Positions 20,883 through 31,525 are shown, counted from the stretch's first letter. The stretch: DNA of 64,000 nt from Belnapia arida (GCF_016773205.1 NZ_JAETWB010000018.1:1-64000); one strand, 5' to 3'. Notes: generated from the sequence alone by a model not told the origin. A program made the numbers and translations.

Positions 20883-21575
20883 ATGATCGCCGCGCTCGCC
20901 TTCTACCTCTTCGCGGCCATCCTGATCGCTTCCGCGGTCATGGTGGTCACGGCACGCAATCCAGTCCACAGCGTGCTCTTCCTGATCCTCGCCTTTTTCA
21001 ACGCGGCAGCGCTGTTCCTCATCGCTGGGGCCGAGTTCCTGGCGATGATCCTCGTCATCGTCTATGTCGGCGCGGTCGCCGTGCTGTTCCTCTTTGTGGT
21101 GATGATGCTGGACATCGACTTCGCCCGCCTGCGCGAGGGCTTCCAGCGCTACGCGCCGATCGGCGCGATCATCGGCGGCATCCTCTTCCTTGAGCTGGTC
21201 TTCGTCGTCGGGAGCTGGGGCTTCTCTAGCCAGGCGAACGAGCTGCGCCTTGCGCCAAACCCGGGCGCCGGTGTCACCAACGCCGAGGCGATCGGGCGCA
21301 TTCTCTATACGGACTATGTCTATCTCTTCCAGGCCTCGGGCCTCGTGCTGCTGGTGGCGATGATCGGTGCCATCGTGCTGACTCACCGCCAGCGCGAGGG
21401 CACGAGGCGGCAGAACATTGCCTCCCAGGTATATCGCAGCGGTTCCGTCCTGCTGGAGAAGGTGCCGAGCGGCGCCGGCATTGCGACGCTCGGCATCCGC
21501 CGCCCGCCGGAGCCTGAGCCCGAGGCGCCGAAGGTCACGCATGAGGCCGGGCATGGCCATGGGGGGCACCACTGA
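20883..21575 (+). CDS. nuoJ: NADH-quinone oxidoreductase subunit J
   Basis: Membrane subunit with five predicted helices. The family hallmark [20 protein letters not shown] and the [17 protein letters not shown] helix (with its pi-bulge) are intact. The C-terminal tail is charged and ends in a His/Gly-rich GHGHGGHH, which is not a family hallmark. 230 aa. Confidence 0.96.
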   Translation: MIAALAFYLFAAILIASAVMVVTARNPVHSVLFLILAFFNAAALFLIAGAEFLAMILVIVYVGAVAVLFLFVVMMLDIDFARLREGFQRYAPIGAIIGGILFLELVFVVGSWGFSSQANELRLAPNPGAGVTNAEAIGRILYTDYVYLFQASGLVLLVAMIGAIVLTHRQREGTRRQNIASQVYRSGSVLLEKVPSGAGIATLGIRRPPEPEPEAPKVTHEAGHGHGGHH

Positions 21576-21576
21576 G

Positions 21577-21885
21577 ATGACCATCGGCGTCGCCCACTAC
21601 CTGACTGTCAGCGCCATCCTGCTGGTGCTCGGCATCTTCGGCATCTTCCTGAACCGGAAGAACGTCATCGTCATCCTGATGAGCGTGGAGCTGATCCTGC
21701 TCTCGGTGAACCTCAACTTCGTTGCCTTCTCCGCCTCGTTGCAGGACCTGAACGGGCAGATCTTCGCCATGTTCGTCCTCACCGTTGCGGCGGCGGAAGC
21801 AGCCATCGGGCTCGCCATCGTCGTCATCTACTTCCGCAACCGCGGCAGCATCGAGGTCGAGGGTATCTCGACGCTGAAGGGCTGA
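21577..21885 (+). CDS. nuoK: NADH-quinone oxidoreductase subunit K
   Basis: A 102-residue, three-helix membrane subunit. The conserved acidic residues lie in [20 protein letters not shown] and in the [19 protein letters not shown] helix, proposed to take part in proton translocation. ATG at 21577 is one base after the nuoJ stop; the frame is open upstream but lies within nuoJ. Confidence 0.97.
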   Translation: MTIGVAHYLTVSAILLVLGIFGIFLNRKNVIVILMSVELILLSVNLNFVAFSASLQDLNGQIFAMFVLTVAAAEAAIGLAIVVIYFRNRGSIEVEGISTLKG

Positions 21886-21889
21886 ACCC

Positions 21890-23878
21890 ATGTTCGTCGG
21901 CGCGATCTTCTTTCCCCTGCTGGGGTCCTGCCTCAGCGGTTTCCTCGGCCGCTGGCTCGGCGACAAGCCGGCGCAATGGGCGACGGTCATCTGCATGGCG
22001 CTCGCTGCCATCTGCGGCAGCCTTGCCTTCGGCCAGGTGGCATTCGACAGCCAGCCGGCCACCGTCCCGCTGCTGACCTGGATGGATGTCGGCGGGCTCG
22101 AGATCTCCTGGGCTCTGCGGTACGATACGCTGAGCGTGGTGATGGTGGCGATGGTCACCTTCATCTCGACGCTGATCCATCTCTACTCGGTCGGCTACAT
22201 GTCGCACGATGCGACGCCGACGCGCTTCTTCGCCTATCTCAGCCTCTTTACCTTCATGATGCTGATGCTGGTGACGGCGGACAACCTGGCGCAGCTCTTC
22301 TTCGGTTGGGAGGGCGTGGGCCTCGCCTCCTATCTGCTGATCGGCTACTGGTACGACCGCGAAAGCGCGAACCGCGCAGCGATGAAGGCCTTCATCGTCA
22401 ACCGGGTCGGCGACGTATTCTTCATGCTCGGCTTGGCGCTGACCTTCTATACCTTCGGCAGCATCGAGTTCGACACGATCTTCTCCTCGGTTGCGGCGCA
22501 TGCGAATGACCGCTTCGGCGGCCTGCCTTCGATCGAGCTCATCGGCGTGCTGCTCTTCCTCGGCGCCTGCGGTAAGTCGGCGCAGCTCGGCCTGCACACC
22601 TGGCTGCCGGATGCGATGGAGGGGCCGACGCCCGTTTCTGCCCTCATCCATGCGGCCACCATGGTGACGGCCGGCGTCTTCCTCATGGCGCGCATGTCGC
22701 CGGTGATGGAATACGCTCCGACGGCCCTCGCCATCGTCACCGTGGTCGGAGCCTCGACCGCGCTCTTCGCCGCCACGATCGGCTGCGTGCAGAACGACAT
22801 CAAGCGCATCATCGCCTATTCGACCTGCTCGCAGCTGGGCTACATGTTCTTCGCGGCCGGCGTGGGCGCCTATCAGGTGTCGGTCTTCCACCTTTTCACC
22901 CACGCCTTCTTCAAGGCCCTGCTCTTCCTCGGCGCCGGCAGCGTGATCCATGCCATGTCCGATGAGCAGGACATCCGCCGGATGGGCGGCATCTGGACCA
23001 AGATCCCTGTCACCTATGCGGTGATGTGGATCGGCAATCTGGCGCTGGCTGGCATCCCCTTCTTCGCCGGCTATTATTCGAAGGATGCCATCCTCGAGGC
23101 GGCCTACGCGGCTCATAGTGGAGTCGGCATCTATGCCTTCGTTTGTGGCATGCTGGCCGCCTTCCTCACCGCCTTCTACTCCTGGCGCCTGCTGATCCTG
23201 ACCTTCCACGGCAAGCCGCGGGCGGATCGCCACACCATGGAGCATGTGCATGAGAGCCCGGCGGTGATGCTGATCCCACTGCTGGTGCTCGCGGCCGGTG
23301 CCGTGTTGACGGGCGCCATCTTCGCGCCGTTCTTCATCGGCGAGCACGAGCACGCCTTCTGGCACGGCGCGATTTTCAACGGCGAGCACAACCATATCCT
23401 GCACGCCATGCATGAGGTGCCGGAATGGGTGCCGCTCGCGCCGACCGTCATGGGCATCGGTGGCATCGCTCTGGCCTACCTGATGTACATGGCGATGCCG
23501 GGCCTCCCGACGCGGCTGGCGCAGATGTTCAGCGCCCGGCCGCAGCTCGTCCGCCGCCTGCCGCTCATCCCGCAGGAAGGCGCGGAGCAGCAGACCGAAC
23601 CCAATCCGGGCGGCCTCTACGGCTTCCTGCTGAAAAAGTGGTACTTCGACGAGCTCTACGACTTCCTCTTCGTCCGTCCGGCGCGCAGCCTGGCGATGCG
23701 GCTTTGGAAGACCGGCGATGCCCAGATCATCGACGGCATGCCGAACGGAGCGGCGAGCCTCGCCCTCGCTGGGTCGCGCGGCGCGGTCCGCATTCAGACC
23801 GGGCGGGTGGCGAACTACGCCTTCGCCATGATCATCGGCCTCGTCCTCTTCGTCACCCTCTTCCTGATCGGGCGCTGA
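21890..23878 (+). CDS. nuoL: NADH-quinone oxidoreductase subunit L (antiporter-like)
   Basis: The largest antiporter-like proton-pumping subunit, 662 aa with many membrane helices. The conserved [19 protein letters not shown] and the lysine-containing [20 protein letters not shown] are present. The C-terminal part includes the lateral helix region and a [14 protein letters not shown] segment. It begins 4 bp after nuoK. Confidence 0.98.
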   Translation: MFVGAIFFPLLGSCLSGFLGRWLGDKPAQWATVICMALAAICGSLAFGQVAFDSQPATVPLLTWMDVGGLEISWALRYDTLSVVMVAMVTFISTLIHLYSVGYMSHDATPTRFFAYLSLFTFMMLMLVTADNLAQLFFGWEGVGLASYLLIGYWYDRESANRAAMKAFIVNRVGDVFFMLGLALTFYTFGSIEFDTIFSSVAAHANDRFGGLPSIELIGVLLFLGACGKSAQLGLHTWLPDAMEGPTPVSALIHAATMVTAGVFLMARMSPVMEYAPTALAIVTVVGASTALFAATIGCVQNDIKRIIAYSTCSQLGYMFFAAGVGAYQVSVFHLFTHAFFKALLFLGAGSVIHAMSDEQDIRRMGGIWTKIPVTYAVMWIGNLALAGIPFFAGYYSKDAILEAAYAAHSGVGIYAFVCGMLAAFLTAFYSWRLLILTFHGKPRADRHTMEHVHESPAVMLIPLLVLAAGAVLTGAIFAPFFIGEHEHAFWHGAIFNGEHNHILHAMHEVPEWVPLAPTVMGIGGIALAYLMYMAMPGLPTRLAQMFSARPQLVRRLPLIPQEGAEQQTEPNPGGLYGFLLKKWYFDELYDFLFVRPARSLAMRLWKTGDAQIIDGMPNGAASLALAGSRGAVRIQTGRVANYAFAMIIGLVLFVTLFLIGR

Positions 23879-23880
23879 GA

Positions 23881-25392
23881 ATGAACGCCGCCGGCTTTCC
23901 GCTGCTCTCGTTGCTGACCTTCCTGCCGCTGGCGGGTGCGGCCATCATCATGTCAGTGCGCGGCGATGACGAGGTCATCGCCCGCAACGCCCGCTGGACC
24001 GCGCTTTGGACCAGCCTGATCGTCTTCCTGCTTAGCCTGATACTTTGGGCCCGCTTCGATACCAGCTCCGCTGCCTTCCAGTTCGAGGAGAAGCTGGAAT
24101 GGCTGCCCGAATTCGGCGTCGGCTATCATATGGGTGTCGACGGCATCTCGGTGCTATTCGTCCTGCTCTCGACGGCGCTGACGCCGCTCTGCATCCTGGC
24201 CTCCTGGGAGTCGGTGACGTCTCGCGTGCGCGAGTACATGGTCGCCTTCCTCGTCCTCGAGACGATGATGGTCGGCATGTTCTGCGCCCTCGACTTCATT
24301 GTCTTCTACGTCTTCTTCGAGGCCGTGCTGATCCCGATGTTCCTCATCATCGGCGTCTGGGGCGGGGCGCGGCGCGTCTATGCGGCCTTCAAGTTCTTCC
24401 TCTACACGCTGCTCGGCAGCGTGCTGATGCTGCTGGCCATCCTGTATCTCTGGTACAATGCCGGCACGACCGACATTCCGGCGCTGTTCCAGTACCAGGT
24501 GCCGCACGCGGCCCAGGCCTGGATCTTCTTCGCCTTCTTCGCCAGCTTCGCGGTGAAGGTGCCGATGTGGCCGGTGCACACCTGGCTGCCTGACGCGCAT
24601 GTGGAGGCGCCGACCGCAGGTTCCGTCATCCTGGCTGGTGTGCTTCTGAAGATGGGTGCCTATGGCTTCCTCCGCTTCACCCTGCCACTGCTGCCGGAGG
24701 CGAGCGCGACGTTCGCACCATTGATCTTCGCCCTTTCCGTCATCGCCGTGGTCTACACCTCGCTCGTGGCGCTGGCGCAGGAGGACATGAAGAAGCTGAT
24801 CGCCTATAGCTCTGTGGCCCATATGGGCATCGTCACGATCGGCATCTTCACCTTCAACCAGCAGGGGCTGTCCGGCGCGCTCTTCACCATGCTGGCGCAT
24901 GGCGTCGTCTCCGGCGCGCTCTTCCTTTGCGTCGGCGTGCTCTACGACCGTGTCCATAGCCGCGAGATCCTGCGCTATGGGGGTGTCGCCAAGATCATGC
25001 CGGCCTATGCGCTGGTCTTTATGCTATTCACCATGGCCTCGATCGGCCTGCCAGGACTGGCCAATTTCGTCGGCGAGTTCCTGGTGATCGTCGGAGCTTG
25101 GCGGGTGAACCCTTGGGTCGCCTTCGGTGCGGCGCTCGGCATGATTCTTGGTGCTGGCTACATGCTCTACCTCTATCGCCGGGTCTCCTTCGGCAAGATC
25201 ACGCGGGAGGATCTCAGGGCGCTGCTCGATCTCAGCCCGCGCGAATACGTGGTCTTCGCTCCGCTGATCGTGCTCACGCTCTGGATGGGCATTTATCCGC
25301 AGCCCTTCCTTTCCTTCTTCGAGGCCAGCGTCGCGGCGCTGGTTGCGCGGCATGAGGCCGCGCTGAACCTCAGCCGCCTGGCGGGAATGTAA
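23881..25392 (+). CDS. nuoM: NADH-quinone oxidoreductase subunit M (antiporter-like)
   Basis: The second antiporter-like proton-pumping subunit. The conserved [37 protein letters not shown] and [20 protein letters not shown] segments are intact. ATG at 23881 is 2 bp after nuoL; the longer open frame upstream is inside nuoL. 503 aa. Confidence 0.98.
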   Translation: MNAAGFPLLSLLTFLPLAGAAIIMSVRGDDEVIARNARWTALWTSLIVFLLSLILWARFDTSSAAFQFEEKLEWLPEFGVGYHMGVDGISVLFVLLSTALTPLCILASWESVTSRVREYMVAFLVLETMMVGMFCALDFIVFYVFFEAVLIPMFLIIGVWGGARRVYAAFKFFLYTLLGSVLMLLAILYLWYNAGTTDIPALFQYQVPHAAQAWIFFAFFASFAVKVPMWPVHTWLPDAHVEAPTAGSVILAGVLLKMGAYGFLRFTLPLLPEASATFAPLIFALSVIAVVYTSLVALAQEDMKKLIAYSSVAHMGIVTIGIFTFNQQGLSGALFTMLAHGVVSGALFLCVGVLYDRVHSREILRYGGVAKIMPAYALVFMLFTMASIGLPGLANFVGEFLVIVGAWRVNPWVAFGAALGMILGAGYMLYLYRRVSFGKITREDLRALLDLSPREYVVFAPLIVLTLWMGIYPQPFLSFFEASVAALVARHEAALNLSRLAGM

Positions 25393-25396
25393 GTCG

Positions 25397-26818
25397 ATGT
25401 CCTGGATCCTTGCCCTGCCGGAACTCGCGCTCGGCTGCAGCGGCCTCGTGCTGCTGCTGGCTGGTGTGATCCCGAAGACCGAAACCTTCTTTCCCATCAC
25501 CATGGGCGCCATCGGCGCGCTGCTTCTCACCGCCGTCCTGGTGCTCGGCCAGGGTGAGGGGACTGCGCTCGGTGGTCATTATGTTGCCGACAGCTTCAGC
25601 GGCTTTATGAAGATCCTCTCGCTCGGTGCCGCGGCCATCGCCCTCCTGGTGTCGTTGGATTTCAACGAGAAGGAAGGACTGGCCCGCTTCGAGTTTCCGG
25701 TGCTCGTCGTCTTCGCCAGCCTCGGCGCCATGCTGATGATTTCGGCGAATGACCTCATGTCGCTCTATCTGGGGCTCGAGCTGCTCTCGCTGCCGCTCTA
25801 CGTCATCGCCGCCTTCAACCGCGACAATGCACGCTCGGCGGAGGCCGGCCTCAAATACTTCGTCCTCGGCGCGCTCGCCTCGGGCCTGCTGCTCTACGGC
25901 AGCTCGCTGGTCTACGGCTTTGCCGGCACCACGAATTTCGACCGGCTGGCGGATGCTTTCTCGACCTCGCAGGACGCCTCGCCCGGTGTCGTGGTCGGCG
26001 TGGTGTTCGTGATCGCCGGCCTGGCCTTCAAGGTCTCGGCCGTGCCCTTCCATATGTGGACGCCCGACGTCTATGAGGGCGCGCCGACGCCGGTGACGGC
26101 CTATTTCGCCTCCGCGCCCAAGGTCGCCGCCATCGCGCTGCTGGCCCGCGTGCTGCTCGGCCCCTTTGGCGACCTCGCGGCGCAGTGGCAGCAGGTGATC
26201 CTGCTGGTGTCCATAGGCTCGATGATCCTCGGCAGCTTCGCCGCCATCGGCCAGACCAACCTGAAGCGGCTCATGGCTTATTCCTCCATCGGCCACGTCG
26301 GCTATGCGCTGATGGGCCTCGCGGTCAGCAGTGATATCGGGCTGCGTGGGTTGCTGGTCTACATGGCCATTTATGTCTTCATGAACATGGGTAGCTTCGC
26401 TGTGCTCGTCGCCATGCGGCGGCAGGGCAGGGCGGTGGAGCGCATCGAGGATCTCGCCGGCCTCGGCCGGACCGACCCGACCATGGCGCTCTGGATGGCG
26501 GTCTTCATGTTCTCCATGGCCGGCATTCCGCCGCTCGCCGGCTTCTTCGGCAAGCTCTACGTCTTCCTTGCCGCCGTGCAGGGAGGGTACTGGACGCTTG
26601 CCGTCGTCGGTGTGCTGACCAGCGTGGTCTCGGCCTACTATTACCTCCGCATCGTGAAGGTGATGTATTTCGACCAGGCGGTGGGCGCACTGGATCGGGC
26701 GCCGGCCAGCCTCACCATCGTCATGGCAGGCACCGGCCTCTTCACCCTGTTCTTCTGCCTCTGGCCCGCACCGATGCTCGCTGCGGCTCAGGCTGCGGCC
26801 GCCGCGCTGCTGGGGTGA
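25397..26818 (+). CDS. nuoN: NADH-quinone oxidoreductase subunit N (antiporter-like)
   Basis: The third antiporter-like subunit and last nuo gene, 473 aa. The conserved LYLGLELLSLPLYVIAAF, FKVSAVPFHMWTPDVYEGAP and KRLMAYSSIGHVGYALMG motifs are visible. Its stop overlaps the birA start (GTGA). Confidence 0.98.
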   Translation: MSWILALPELALGCSGLVLLLAGVIPKTETFFPITMGAIGALLLTAVLVLGQGEGTALGGHYVADSFSGFMKILSLGAAAIALLVSLDFNEKEGLARFEFPVLVVFASLGAMLMISANDLMSLYLGLELLSLPLYVIAAFNRDNARSAEAGLKYFVLGALASGLLLYGSSLVYGFAGTTNFDRLADAFSTSQDASPGVVVGVVFVIAGLAFKVSAVPFHMWTPDVYEGAPTPVTAYFASAPKVAAIALLARVLLGPFGDLAAQWQQVILLVSIGSMILGSFAAIGQTNLKRLMAYSSIGHVGYALMGLAVSSDIGLRGLLVYMAIYVFMNMGSFAVLVAMRRQGRAVERIEDLAGLGRTDPTMALWMAVFMFSMAGIPPLAGFFGKLYVFLAAVQGGYWTLAVVGVLTSVVSAYYYLRIVKVMYFDQAVGALDRAPASLTIVMAGTGLFTLFFCLWPAPMLAAAQAAAAALLG

Positions 26819-27543
26819 CGCTGCCTCCTGGCTGGCGGCTTGAGCTGCATGAGGCAATGCCGAGCACCTCTGACCGCATCGCTGCGGCTGCAGAGGCAGG
26901 CGAACCGGCGGGCCTGGCAGTGCTGGCGCTGCAACAGACCGCCGGGCGGGGCCGGTCCGGCCGGGCCTGGGCCTCGCCGATCGGAAATCTCTACTGCTCG
27001 ATGCTACTGCGGCCTGCCGGACCGGCGCGGGAGGCGGCGCAATGGTCGCTCCTCGCCGGTGTCGCGCTGGCGGAAGCGGCGGCAGAGATCGACCCGGAAC
27101 CTGCCGCCCTTTGTCTCAAATGGCCGAACGATCTGTTGCGAAATGGTTCGAAATGTGCCGGCATTCTGGCCGAATCCGCGCTCGATCCTGATGGCCGCTT
27201 GGCTTGGCTCAGCCTCGGCATTGGGGTGAATCTGACCCATGCCCCGGTCCTGCCGGACCGCCCGACCACCTGCCTCGGTTCCGCTGAGCCGCCGGAAGCC
27301 TTCGCCGCCAGGCTGATCGCCCGGCTGGATCGCTGGGCCCGTCGGCATGCATCGGAGGGGTTCGCCCCGGTCCGTACCGCCTGGCTGGCATTCGGCCCGC
27401 CGCCTGGTATGCCCATTACCGTACGGGAAGGGCCGGTAGAGGGTGGGCTCTTCGCCGGTCTCGCCGAGGATGGCGCCCTGCTGCTGGAGCGGGCGGGGAC
27501 GCTCCACGCCGTTCGCAGCGGTGAAATCCACCGGCTTGGCTGA
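26815..27543 (+). CDS. birA: Biotin--[acetyl-CoA-carboxylase] ligase
   Basis: Attaches biotin to the carboxyl-carrier protein through biotinyl-AMP. The biotin-binding GRGRSGRAWASP loop, the KWPNDLL motif (near 102) and GIGVNLTH are present. At 242 aa it lacks the N-terminal helix-turn-helix of E. coli BirA, so it should be a ligase only, not a repressor. GTG start within the nuoN stop codon gives translational coupling; nuo-birA linkage is common in alphaproteobacteria. Confidence 0.95.
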   Translation: MTLPPGWRLELHEAMPSTSDRIAAAAEAGEPAGLAVLALQQTAGRGRSGRAWASPIGNLYCSMLLRPAGPAREAAQWSLLAGVALAEAAAEIDPEPAALCLKWPNDLLRNGSKCAGILAESALDPDGRLAWLSLGIGVNLTHAPVLPDRPTTCLGSAEPPEAFAARLIARLDRWARRHASEGFAPVRTAWLAFGPPPGMPITVREGPVEGGLFAGLAEDGALLLERAGTLHAVRSGEIHRLG

Positions 27544-27676
27544 ATGCCCTGCGGCTCCCATCTCTCCCGCTCAGATCCGCATCCGTCCGGGATTGGCCAG
27601 GGGGTCGCCCACGGGGTCACGATGGCATGAAAGGTAGGGGCGCGCGTCGCAGGGCGCATTGCCCTAGAAGGTGGTG

Positions 27677-29347
27677 ATGAACGATTTCAAGGCTTCGGCC
27701 CTTCCCGACGCAAACGACGACTTCGCCTTCATCCCGCTGGGTGGCACCGGCGAGATCGGTATGAACCTCAACGTCTATCGCTGCGACGGGCGGCTGCTGG
27801 CGATCGATTGCGGCATCGGCTTCGGCGGGCCGGAGATGCCGGAGGTGGAGGTCATGGTCCCCGACCCCGCCTGGCTGGCGGAACGGCGGGATCGCCTGGT
27901 CGGCCTCGTCATCACCCATGCGCATGAGGACCATATCGGGGCTGTCGCCCATCTTTGGCCGATGCTGCGCTGCCCGCTCTATGCCGGCCCCTTCGCTTCG
28001 GCCGTGCTGCGGCGAAAGCTGAACGAGGCCGGGCTCGGCAGCGAGGCGCGGGTCACTACCCTGCCGCTCAGCGGCCGCATCGAGCTGAAGCCCTTCGACC
28101 TCGAATTCCTACGCGTCGCCCATTCCGTACCCGAGTCCCAGGCTGTCGCCATTCGCACCCGGCATGGCCTCGTCCTCCATACCGGCGACTGGAAACTGGA
28201 CCCGGAGCCGCTGCTCGGGCCGCCGACCGACGAGGCCGCCTTCGCCCGCATCGGCGAGGAGGGCGTGCTCGCCATGGTCTGCGATTCGACCAATGCCCTG
28301 GTCGAGGGGCATAGCGGGTCCGAGGCCGAAGTGCGGCGGACGATGAAGGCACTGATTCGCGGGCTGCGCGGCCGTGTCGCCGTCACCTGCTTCGCTACCA
28401 ACCTGGCGCGCGTCGAGAGCATCGCACTCGCTGCCCAGGCGGCCGGACGGCAGGTCGCGCTGTTCGGCCGGTCGCTCCGCAATGCCGAGGCGGCGGCACG
28501 GGAATGCGGCTACCTGAAGACGGTCGAGCCCTTCGTGCCGGAGGACGAGGCCGGCTACATTCCGGACGACAACCTCCTCATTATCTGCACCGGCAGCCAG
28601 GGCGAGCCGCGCTCGGCCCTCGCCAAGATCGGCGCCGACACCCATCCATCGATTGCACTGGGGGAGGGGGATACGGTGATCTTCTCCTCCCGCATGATTC
28701 CCGGCAATGAGCGGGGGATCCTACAGATGCAGGACCAGCTGGCGCGCCGCGGCTGCCGCGTGATGACGGCAGACGACCACATGGTGCATGTCTCCGGCCA
28801 TCCGGCGCGGGACGAGTTGCGGCGCCTCTACGGCCTGGTGAAGCCGAAATACGCCGTGCCGGTCCATGGCGAATGGCGCCACCTCTCAGAGCATGCCGCG
28901 CTGGCGCGGGACCTCGGCGCCGAGTCCATCCTGGTCGAGGACGGTGACGTCCTCCGCCTCGGCCCCGGCCGTCCGGATGTCGTGGAAGGTGTGCCGACCG
29001 GCCGCCTCGCCATCGACAATGGTCGCCTGTTGCCGCTCTCCGGCGGCGTGCTCGCGGCGCGGAAGCGGATGCTGTTCAACGGCGTCGTAGTCGCCTCGCT
29101 GGCCGTTGATGGCGGCGGGCGGGTGGTCGGTTCGCCACAGGTCTCCGCCCCGGGCCTTTTCGAGAGCGGTGAGCAGGAGGCGGTACAGATTGCCGCAGAG
29201 CTGGCCCGAGCGGTGACGGACCTGCCGTTTCAGCTCAAGCGCGAGGACGATGCCCTGCGCGAGGCCGCCCGTAGCGCGCTCCGCAAGGCGATAGGCCGGC
29301 GGGTGCGCAAGCGGCCGAACGTCGAGGTACACCTGTTGCGCGTGTAA
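27677..29347 (+). CDS. rnj: Ribonuclease J, metallo-beta-lactamase/beta-CASP RNase
   Basis: Degrades and processes RNA, often with 5'-3' exonuclease activity. The metal site HAHEDH (THAHEDHIGAV) lies near residue 80. Further beta-lactamase motifs (LHTGDWKLDPEP, VCDSTNAL) are followed by the beta-CASP region and HGEWRHLSEHA. 556 aa. Three start codons stand in a row (GTG GTG ATG); I chose ATG 27677, with GAAGG upstream. The nuoN-birA-rnj order is typical of alphaproteobacteria. Confidence 0.95.
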   Translation: MNDFKASALPDANDDFAFIPLGGTGEIGMNLNVYRCDGRLLAIDCGIGFGGPEMPEVEVMVPDPAWLAERRDRLVGLVITHAHEDHIGAVAHLWPMLRCPLYAGPFASAVLRRKLNEAGLGSEARVTTLPLSGRIELKPFDLEFLRVAHSVPESQAVAIRTRHGLVLHTGDWKLDPEPLLGPPTDEAAFARIGEEGVLAMVCDSTNALVEGHSGSEAEVRRTMKALIRGLRGRVAVTCFATNLARVESIALAAQAAGRQVALFGRSLRNAEAAARECGYLKTVEPFVPEDEAGYIPDDNLLIICTGSQGEPRSALAKIGADTHPSIALGEGDTVIFSSRMIPGNERGILQMQDQLARRGCRVMTADDHMVHVSGHPARDELRRLYGLVKPKYAVPVHGEWRHLSEHAALARDLGAESILVEDGDVLRLGPGRPDVVEGVPTGRLAIDNGRLLPLSGGVLAARKRMLFNGVVVASLAVDGGGRVVGSPQVSAPGLFESGEQEAVQIAAELARAVTDLPFQLKREDDALREAARSALRKAIGRRVRKRPNVEVHLLRV

Positions 29348-29352
29348 TGTCC

Positions 29353-29383
29353 CGCTCTCGAAGCCCGAAAGACTTCGAGAGCG
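29353..29383 (+). terminator. Perfect 11-bp inverted repeat after rnj
   Basis: CGCTCTCGAAG (29353-29363) and CTTCGAGAGCG (29373-29383) form a perfect hairpin with a 9-nt loop, six bases after the rnj stop. No T run follows directly; a run of six T occurs at 29399-29404. Two more small hairpins (29401-29419 and 29428-29445) lie in the same 194-bp gap. Confidence 0.6.
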
Positions 29384-29541
29384 CGGCGCCAACCACTGTT
29401 TTTTGGTAGCCTGCCAAAACTTGTGTCCGTGGGGAAAAACCCACGAACGCCAGAGGTGGGGTCTCATCTGTTGTTTCGCTGCGTGATTCACGCCCCGGCT
29501 GGTTCAGTCGCTGGCGATCACGCTCCAAGGGAGCCGAACCC

Positions 29542-29802
29542 ATGAGCTGGGTCAGCGGGATCGCAGTCTATTTCCTTATCTGGTGGGTGGTGCTGTTTGC
29601 GATCCTTCCCATCGGAACCCAGCCGGTCGCGGAAGGTGACCCAGACAGTGGCTGGCGCGGTGCGCCATCGAATCCGCGGCTGTGGCGCAAGATGTTGATC
29701 ACGACGCTGGTGGCGACCGTCCTCTGGTTCGGCGCCTATGCACTGATCACCAGCGACTATATGAGCTTTCGCAGCGGCTGGTGGGCGATGCCAGAAAAAT
29801 AG
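29542..29802 (+). CDS. DUF1467 family small membrane protein
   Basis: An 86-residue protein with two hydrophobic segments (about 5-22 and 50-68). The opening MSWVSGIAVYFLIWWVVLFA and LPIGTQPVAEGDPDSG are characteristic of DUF1467, a family of unknown function typically located next to proS in alphaproteobacteria. The gene ends at a TAG that abuts a strong terminator. Confidence 0.9.
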   Translation: MSWVSGIAVYFLIWWVVLFAILPIGTQPVAEGDPDSGWRGAPSNPRLWRKMLITTLVATVLWFGAYALITSDYMSFRSGWWAMPEK

Positions 29803-29843
29803 GCGACTTTCGGCCGATTAGGCCGTTGTCGCTTCTTTTTTTT
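29803..29843 (+). terminator. Intrinsic terminator of the DUF1467 gene
   Basis: The outer stem GCGAC/GTCGC (29803-29807 with 29828-29832) and inner stem CGGCC/GGCCG (29811-29815 with 29821-29825) form a two-tier hairpin. A T-rich tail of ten T and one C follows at 29833-29843. It starts directly after the stop codon. Confidence 0.85.
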
Positions 29844-30018
29844 GCAATCCATGTCTAGGAGCCACTTTTTTCAGCTTTCACGGCATCGATTGGCATTGTG
29901 CCGCGTTGGTCCCCCGCGCCAACATACTGACAGGAAGAGGGTTGGTCCTCTTCCTGCCGTGTGACTGGCGTTTCCTCCCTAAACTCGGGCCGTACCCAAT
30001 GGGTGCGGCCCTTTTTTT
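29844..30018 (+). ncRNA. Candidate small non-coding RNA between DUF1467 and proS
   Basis: No plausible coding frame lies between two strong same-strand terminators about 175 nt apart, so the second must end a separate transcript. A rod-like hairpin runs from about 29917 to 29971: CGCCA/TGGCG, then CATAC/GTGTG, then a perfect 10-bp stem (29931-29940 with 29947-29956), separated by small internal loops. After it, TTTCCTCCCTAAA (29971-29983) is unpaired and complements Shine-Dalgarno sequences. The 5' end and promoter are not defined; no clear promoter was found. It resembles no RNA family I can assign; 6S RNA was considered but is not supported. Confidence 0.5.
29987..30018 (+). terminator. Strong intrinsic terminator upstream of proS
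   Basis: GGGCCGTACCC (29987-29997) pairs with GGGTGCGGCCC (30001-30011) over 11 bp including one G-T, with a 3-nt loop and seven T at 30012-30018. It lies 188 bp before proS and cannot serve the DUF1467 gene, which already has a terminator. Confidence 0.9.
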
Positions 30019-30206
30019 CGTCTACAGCAGCGCTAGCGGCTCCGCAAGATGAAACCAACTCTAGAACGTAAAAATCTTTATGGATTGTTCGTGTCGCACC
30101 GCAACATCGAAAGAAAATTGCTGCGCAATGGCATGAACCTGGAGCACTGGCGGAGCGGACCCCGCCCCACTAGTCTCCGCCGCCCGATCAGCCCCTGGAG
30201 CCCGCC

Positions 30207-31517
30207 TTGCGCCTCTCCCGCGCCTTCCTGCCGACCCTCAAGGAAACCCCCGCCGATGCCCAGATCGCCTCGCACCGGCTGATGCTGCGTGCAGGCATGG
30301 TCCGGCAGACCAGCGCCGGCATTTATGCCTGGCTGCCGCTCGGCTGGCGGGTACTGCAGAAGGTGGAGCAGATCGTCCGCGAGGAGCAGGACCGCGCCGG
30401 CGCACAGGAGATCCTGATGCCGACCATCCAGACCGCCGAGCTCTGGCGCCAGTCCGGCCGCTACGACGCCTATGGGCCGGAGATGCTGCGCCTCAAGGAC
30501 CGGCACGACCGCGAGATGCTCTACGGCCCGACCAACGAGGAGATGGTGACGGACATCTTCCGCACCTATGCGAAGAGCTACCGCGACCTTCCGCGCAACC
30601 TTTACCACATCCAATGGAAGTTCCGGGACGAGGTGCGCCCCCGCTTTGGCGTCATGCGCGGCCGCGAGTTCCTGATGAAGGACGCCTACAGCTTCGACCT
30701 CGATTATACCGGGGCACAGAAGAGCTACCGGCAGATGTTCGTCGCTTATCTGCGGACCTTTGCCCGGATGGGGCTGAAGGCCATTCCGATGCAGGCCGAT
30801 ACCGGCCCGATCGGCGGCAACCTCAGCCATGAATTCCTGATCCTGGCCGAGACCGGGGAGAGCCAGGTCTATCTCCACCGCGACCTGCTGGATTTCGACG
30901 TGCTCGGCCAGGCACCGGACTACCATGGCGACCTCTCGCCCATCGTCGACTTCTGGACCAGCCGCTACGCCGCCACCGACGAGAAGCATGACGAGGCGGC
31001 CTGGAACGCCATCCCGGCCGGGCGCCAGGTCTCGGCGCGCGGCATCGAGATCGGTCACATTTTCTATTTCGGCACCAAGTACAGCGCCTCGATGGGCCTG
31101 CAGGTCCAGGGCCCGGACGGCAAGGCGGTGACGCCCGAGATGGGCAGCTACGGCATCGGCGTCTCACGCCTCGTCGGCGCCATCATCGAGGCGAGCCATG
31201 ACGAGGCCGGCATCATCTGGCCTGATGCGGTGGCGCCTTTCCGCCTCGCCGTGCTGAATCTCAAGCAAGGCGATGCCGCGACGGATACCTTCTGCGACCA
31301 GCTCTACGCCGCCTTCGCCTCCGATGCCGTCTATGACGACCGGCCGGAGCGCGCCGGGGTGAAATTCGCCGATGCCGACCTCATGGGCTATCCCTGGCAG
31401 GCGATCGTTGGCCCACGCGGCGCCGCCGCCAGCAAGGTCGAGCTGAAGCGACGCGCAACCGGCGAGCGCCTCGAATTGTCGCTCGAGGATGCCATCGCTC
31501 GCATCAAGGGCGTCTGA
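30207..31517 (+). CDS. proS: Prolyl-tRNA synthetase (short, alphaproteobacterial type)
   Basis: Charges tRNA-Pro. Class II synthetase motifs are visible: motif 1 near [20 protein letters not shown], motif 2 ([20 protein letters not shown]) and motif 3 ([14 protein letters not shown]), followed by the C-terminal anticodon-binding domain. At 436 aa it lacks the editing insertion of the long E. coli type, as is usual in this class. The start is a TTG at 30207 with GGAG at 30197-30200; there is no ATG in a sensible place. The 188 bp between the upstream terminator and this start should hold the promoter. Confidence 0.96.
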   Translation: MRLSRAFLPTLKETPADAQIASHRLMLRAGMVRQTSAGIYAWLPLGWRVLQKVEQIVREEQDRAGAQEILMPTIQTAELWRQSGRYDAYGPEMLRLKDRHDREMLYGPTNEEMVTDIFRTYAKSYRDLPRNLYHIQWKFRDEVRPRFGVMRGREFLMKDAYSFDLDYTGAQKSYRQMFVAYLRTFARMGLKAIPMQADTGPIGGNLSHEFLILAETGESQVYLHRDLLDFDVLGQAPDYHGDLSPIVDFWTSRYAATDEKHDEAAWNAIPAGRQVSARGIEIGHIFYFGTKYSASMGLQVQGPDGKAVTPEMGSYGIGVSRLVGAIIEASHDEAGIIWPDAVAPFRLAVLNLKQGDAATDTFCDQLYAAFASDAVYDDRPERAGVKFADADLMGYPWQAIVGPRGAAASKVELKRRATGERLELSLEDAIARIKGV

Positions 31518-31525
31518 GCCCCATC

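Noticed and set aside
21824-23413. A 529-codon minus-strand frame inside nuoL
   Set aside because: It is antisense to a well-conserved membrane subunit and rich in Arg, Asp and His without any motif.
29844-30018. 6S RNA
   Set aside because: The rod-like shape and length are compatible, but I could not identify the conserved closing stem and central bubble, so the family is not assigned.
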